A DNA stretch of 64,000 bases from positions 125,957,027-126,021,026 of the forward strand of contig NC_079136.1 of assembly GCF_945859705.1 (NCBI RefSeq), given 5' to 3'. A program made the translations under genes and the position numbers. The stretch's first letter is position 1. The number at the start of each line of letters is the position of its first letter. This document shows, one piece after another, positions 60,112 through 64,000 of this stretch. The stretch comes from Episyrphus balteatus. Its lineage: Eukaryota > Arthropoda > Insecta > Diptera > Syrphidae. The notes below the pieces were generated by a model. That model had not been told where the DNA came from. It searched no databases and worked only from the letters and a program-made list of their open reading frames with translations.

Positions 60112-61890
60112 GGGTAGAGTCGCCTAAATCCGAACACTCCCAGTTGTCGAACACTTTTTGAAAAAAACCGTTTAAACTGTGTAATTTTCCAGATTTTCAA
60201 CTTATGTAAATGCAATAGTCTAAATATGTTACTACCCTAAACCTTGAGAAATTTTCAACTAGTACAATTCATGTCAACGTTTATAAGAATGGTAGTTTGT
60301 GTTAAGCCTTCAGAGAGTGCCCTCGTTTAAGGGTTTTGTAGAAAAAAAAGTGTTGCGAGTGTTGTGGTAAACTGTTTGTATTGTGTGAAAATTGAGGTCA
60401 ATACACATTATTAAAAGTTTTTTCTTTATTTTAAATCAATTATTATTCAAAAACATACAATTTGTATCCAAAAAGTTAATAATTATTTAATATTTTTACT
60501 GTTCGAACATAGGAAGCTTAATTTGAACGAGTTTCCTATTCGAACACTTGTGTTCGAATATAGGCAACCTCGTCAAAATAGTTTTCGTTCGCTCAAGCTT
60601 GAAATATTATAGGAAAATAAATCATTCTCACGATTTTCTTACGATAAAGATAGCAAAATCTTAAGGGCCAGTATTCGAACACATTTTTATCGGGTGGGCC
60701 AGTATTCGAACCCATTTTTATCGGGTGTTCGGATCAAGGAAACTTACTATTTTTGGTTTCCTTTGTTCGAATAGTTGCTAAATTTAGTCGTTTCTTGCCT
60801 TGAATTTGAAAACTAAAAAATCTTTCAGACAAAATGAAACGAAAATATCAAACATATGTGCCCATGATTATGAAAGTGGACTAAGTCACTTTTTGCATTG
60901 TTTAAAGAAAAACTTACATAATAATTTTCTTATAACGATTTAATTATATTTCTTTTATGAAATCTCTAGAGGAGCCATAAAGAAGTTTATTTACTGCAAT
61001 TTCGCTTTCAAATAAACTTTACCCCATAAATAATAATTATTTTTAGGCTATTTTAGACTTTCATAATTAAGGGCACATATAGTGAAGCCTCCCTAAAAAA
61101 ATGCATTGAATAGTATTCGTGACAACCATATGAGCATTCGAGGAGCAAGTAGGGAGTTCGGTGTTCCCATAACTACCCTCCATGATAGGATTAATGGGAA
61201 ATTTGCAGATGGGCTTAAGCGCGTGGGTCCTTCTACAGTCCTTACAGAAGATGAGAAACGCAAGGTCGCAGATTGGCTCATAAACTTGCCGTAAAAAAAA
61301 AAAAATAAAAAAAACTGAATTATGTTTTTTATAACTTTTTGTATTTATTTTTTTATATTTAAATTACTTTTATTACCTAGTATGTACCACTATACATTAC
61401 ATTGCATTTAAAAAAAAATTCCAAAAATTACTTTGCTGAAGAATATTGCTATTTATGTTTTTTTTTTGTTTTATGTTTGTAAGGTTTATTTATTACTTTC
61501 GTACCTATTTCAATTAAATTGAATAAAAACTACATAATACTATGAATTTGTTCGTTAAAACTGAAATAAAAATTCCAAAAATTAGTTTTAAAATTTTTTT
61601 ATGTTTAACCTGTGCCCGAAATCTTACGTTCGAAATTAGGAAACTCTATGTTCGACTTCAGGAAACAAGTGTTCGACTACTGGGAAATTTGGCTTTTTTT
61701 CATTTTTTATTTTTTTATAAAAAAAACAATAAAAGTAAATAAAAGAAACTTAAATTTAATAAAAACAATTTGAGTTCCAGCAATTAATTTACTTAATATA
61801 ACGAATTTAAGTTGAACGATTTCCTCACATAACAGTTGAGGATTACTTTTTTGTAAGCTACTAGGTGTTCGATTATAGTGGAAATGACCC
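60112..61890 (+). mobile_element. Pogo/Tigger-like transposon relic with TA duplication
   Basis: The element starts GGGTAGAGTCGCCTAAATCC and the reverse complement of its right end is GGGTCATTTCCACTATAATC; both continue into CGAACAC. TA flanks it (60110-60111 and 61891-61892), and removal restores the interrupted family D repeat, which confirms the boundaries. At least ten copies of a TTCGAACAC or GTTCGAANNNAGGAA motif cluster near both ends (60130-60160, 60503-60570, 60670-60775, 61628-61690, 61866), as expected for subterminal transposase sites. It encodes only a helix-turn-helix fragment of a pogo-type transposase. Confidence 0.88.
61097..61294 (+). pseudogene. Pogo/Tigger transposase fragment (HTH_psq/CENP-B N-terminal domain)
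   Basis: The frame reads KNALNSIRDN then HMSIRGASREFGVPITTLHD followed by RINGKFADGLKRVGPSTVLT and EDEKRKVADWLINLP before a stop. This is the Pipsqueak/CENP-B-type DNA-binding fold of pogo-group transposases: the SIRGASREFGVPITTLHDRI helix-turn-helix and the GPSTVLTEDEK start of the second domain are typical. A stop lies just upstream (61094-61096), no good ATG begins it, and the DDE catalytic domain is absent, so it cannot be an active transposase. It may be one exon of a formerly spliced gene, or a deletion remnant. A poly(A) stretch follows the stop. Confidence 0.85.
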
Positions 61891-61940
61891 TATGTAAACC
61901 AAAACTTGTTTCGACAAAAAATCTGCTTCCGAATATAGAT
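61891..61940 (+). repeat. Family D repeat, continuation after the pogo-like insertion
   Basis: TGTAAACCAAAACTTGTTTC and ATCTGCTTCCGAATATAG match the block that follows GAACTCGTATC in the 4.2 kb array. Together with 59600-60111 this gives the empty-site reconstruction for the pogo-like element. Confidence 0.8.
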
Positions 61941-63724
61941 ATGAAAAAACAATCACACCTCCAAAACACCAAAATCTCTCAAGTCAGTTTATAAATTTTA
62001 AATGTATACGCAGATATAACTTCATAAATTCTGCTGTTAGAAACCCATTGAGAAATGTGTCAGAATAAAAGCTAATAAGTTTCAAAAATCACACCATTTT
62101 TGTCACTTTGAAAAACTTAAATTAATCTTTATGTTCTTGAAACTTGAAAGGAACTTGCATTATGTTTATTAACATGTTAATGTAGCTACTTTCTTCATTA
62201 TGAACTATACATTTTAGTCATTTGTTTCACAAGAATTTTGCATAAATTAACAAGCAATGTTTCACCTAAAAACACTTTTCATAAATATGTGTATATTTAT
62301 GTATAAAAATTAGTGCATTGACAGACAACAAAACAACATAACATAAAATGTAAAGAAATGCTTGGACGTCAATAAAATACCATACAAAAAATGTTTATAA
62401 ATACCAGCAAACTCCTTGGGTTTAGTGTCAGCATGTTTTTTATACAATTTTAAATTAAATTTGCACTTTTTTTTTTTTTTGGTTAGAAGTTGAACTTTTG
62501 GTTAACCCTCAATGCTCTACTTAATTCAACTTTTTTCATGTTTTCTGTCCACAATAAATTCACCACAACAAAAATTTTCAAGAGTCAAAACAATGTTTTC
62601 GTTTTTTTTTTTTTGTTTTTAAATAATTTGAATAGCACTCCTTGTGAAAAAACACCCAGGTTTCATTTGTATAGAAAGGTATCCTCCATTCTCGTCGTAT
62701 ATTGTAGAGGTATTCATTTAAAAAAATGGAGCCTATTATCGTTCTACCATATCTCTCCTGGCTCTCTCCTTGGCTGAAAACCCTTGCAGCAATGGAGCCC
62801 TATCTTGATTTTCATATCATCATACATCGTTCCTGTCGTCGTCGTCGTTCTCTCATATTTCTTGTCTTCACCATATCGTCTTTGTCGTCGGTCGTGTCGT
62901 TGGGTTTTTGGTTGGTTGCAATTGCAATTGTTTTCAAAAACATGTCATTATAATATATGACTACGACGACGACTATGATGAGGACTATGCTTTTGGAACC
63001 GTATACAGGAGGAACCTCAGAACCTTTATTTTAATGCGCGAAAATTTATATGAATACTTTATTTAGCCACCCTTGTCAATTAAAAAGGAAAAAAAGGAAG
63101 AAACAAAAAAAAACTGTTTCTATGGGACAAATTGCACTATACCACCCTACACATTATGACCATGTCAGAGGGTGGGTGGTTTTGATAATAATTTGAATAG
63201 CTTCATTTTTTCATTTTTTTTTGTATGTTTTGTTTTTAACTTCAGAAATTTACCAACCACGTTTGTGTACGAGTTGAAAAAAAAAAGTTTACAAAACAAG
63301 CACCAAAACAGAAAAATTATTTCACAGGATGACACCGTTGTGTCCGTTTAATGTGAAGTCATTTTCCGGAGTGAAATTAATGAAGTTTAATTTTTCCCAT
63401 AACTGCTAGTAGATTTCTTTCATCACAAAAGGACACTCAAAGGAGTTTTTTTTTTGTTTTACTAGTATAGTTGTTTGTAGACTATAGTGTGCGAGTTTGT
63501 GTTGTATTTTTGAAGCTATGATGTGTTTTGAGAGCATTGATTTGGATTTTTGTTTTTCGTTGCATTTGTATTGTATTTCAAAGGAATATTGTAAGTACTT
63601 TTAAGTAACTTGGGTTTTTGGGATGGTAAAAAAAATTTGGGATATCTACGGTTTAGCATTTCAGCTCAAAAAATATTGTTTAAATTGGAAAAAAAAAAAA
63701 CATTAAAAGACAATGGGGCTTTAG
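61941..63724. other. Non-coding DNA
   Basis: AT-rich with a CGTCGTCGT-type patch at 62690-62980. No gene is supported; short Phe/Ser-rich frames at 62490-62953 have no recognisable features. Confidence 0.45.
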
Positions 63725-63830
63725 GTATTCATAGAAACTGTTTAAGCTGCTTTTAAGAAAACTCGAGTTTATCCCATTTGAATTGCATTGGCTAAACTCC
63801 AGTTTAATTTAAACAACAACTATGAATATG
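63725..63830. repeat. Short inverted repeat with TATTCATAG ends
   Basis: TATTCATAGAAACTGTTTAA at the left and the reverse complement of the right end TATTCATAGTTGTTGTTTAA pair, reaching CTCGAGTTTA/CTGGAGTTTA near the middle. It may be a small MITE; the ATTCATAG and ACTCGAGTT words also occur at the ends of the 18210-18360 element, so the two may be distantly related. Confidence 0.5.
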
Positions 63831-63959
63831 GCCAAATGAACCAAAGAATGATTTTGTTTTCACACGAAGAAAAAAGACCACCTAAAAACATTAAATTGCG
63901 AATTTCTGCATAGTTTTTTTGCCAAGATGACTACCGTCTTAAATTAAGCGGACAAATAA

Positions 63960-64000
63960 CACTGGTCTGCAAGGAAATCCTCCTTTAAATAAAACTAGGG
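63960..64000 (+). mobile_element. Start of another family F element, cut by the window end
   Basis: TAA followed by CACTGGTCTGCAAGGAAATC repeats the terminus of the 52924-55752 element, and the next bases (CTCCTTTAAATAAAACTA) match its right-end subterminal sequence. The rest lies outside the window. Confidence 0.75.

Overview
This window is nuclear DNA from an insect, most likely a fly (Diptera). It is very AT-rich and full of long homopolymer T and A runs. It has compact 78-95 bp introns in its one clear multi-exon gene. It also carries dispersed repeats with a (GTCY)n microsatellite, a type known from dipteran mini-me/DINE-1 elements. No bacterial features, CRISPR arrays, rRNA genes or convincing intact tRNA genes are visible.

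Only two stretches look convincingly protein-coding. The first is a 291-codon reading frame on the minus strand (13836-14711). It has strong coding character but belongs to no family I recognise. The second is a complete four-exon plus-strand gene (56241-57658) for a 387-residue 3-hydroxyacyl-CoA dehydratase of the HACD3/PTPLAD1 type, with an N-terminal CS (p23-like) domain and a C-terminal PTPLA membrane domain. A decayed fragment of a pogo/Tigger-type transposase (helix-turn-helix only) lies at 61097-61294. Nearly all other reading frames are homopolymer or tandem-repeat artefacts.

The rest is intergenic or intronic DNA crowded with non-autonomous transposons, many with readable boundaries. 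Left to right: a degenerate TATCACAGATT minisatellite (990-2285); a ~300 bp tandem repeat array (3962-4960); a Helitron-like element with a greatly expanded (TCAGTCTG)n tract, split by two kilobase-sized foldback elements (5430-9222); a GGGC-ended MITE (11909-12363); the 291-codon gene; a small MITE, a Helitron-like copy, a Foldback-type element with a perfect 9-bp target duplication and a TACACCA-rich inverted-repeat element (18210-21134); a tandemly duplicated Helitron-like copy (24242-25826); an array built on AACTTGACGAAACT (29900-31030); a hAT-type element full of GGGGCCCC motifs with a perfect 8-bp target duplication (32525-33663); further foldbacks and a second copy of the 5.4 kb element (34113-35766); several foldbacks and MITEs (41571-52904); a 2.8 kb composite element (52924-55752); the HACD gene; and a pogo-like element inserted into a copy of the 300 bp repeat (59600-61940).

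The most notable theme is that several unrelated terminal-inverted-repeat elements each carry their own internal array of a short motif. In addition, the pogo-like element at 60.1 kb shares termini and a TA target duplication with a palindromic MITE at 48.5 kb, which suggests a parent and derivative relationship. All family assignments rest on termini, target duplications and motifs read by eye; no database search was possible.
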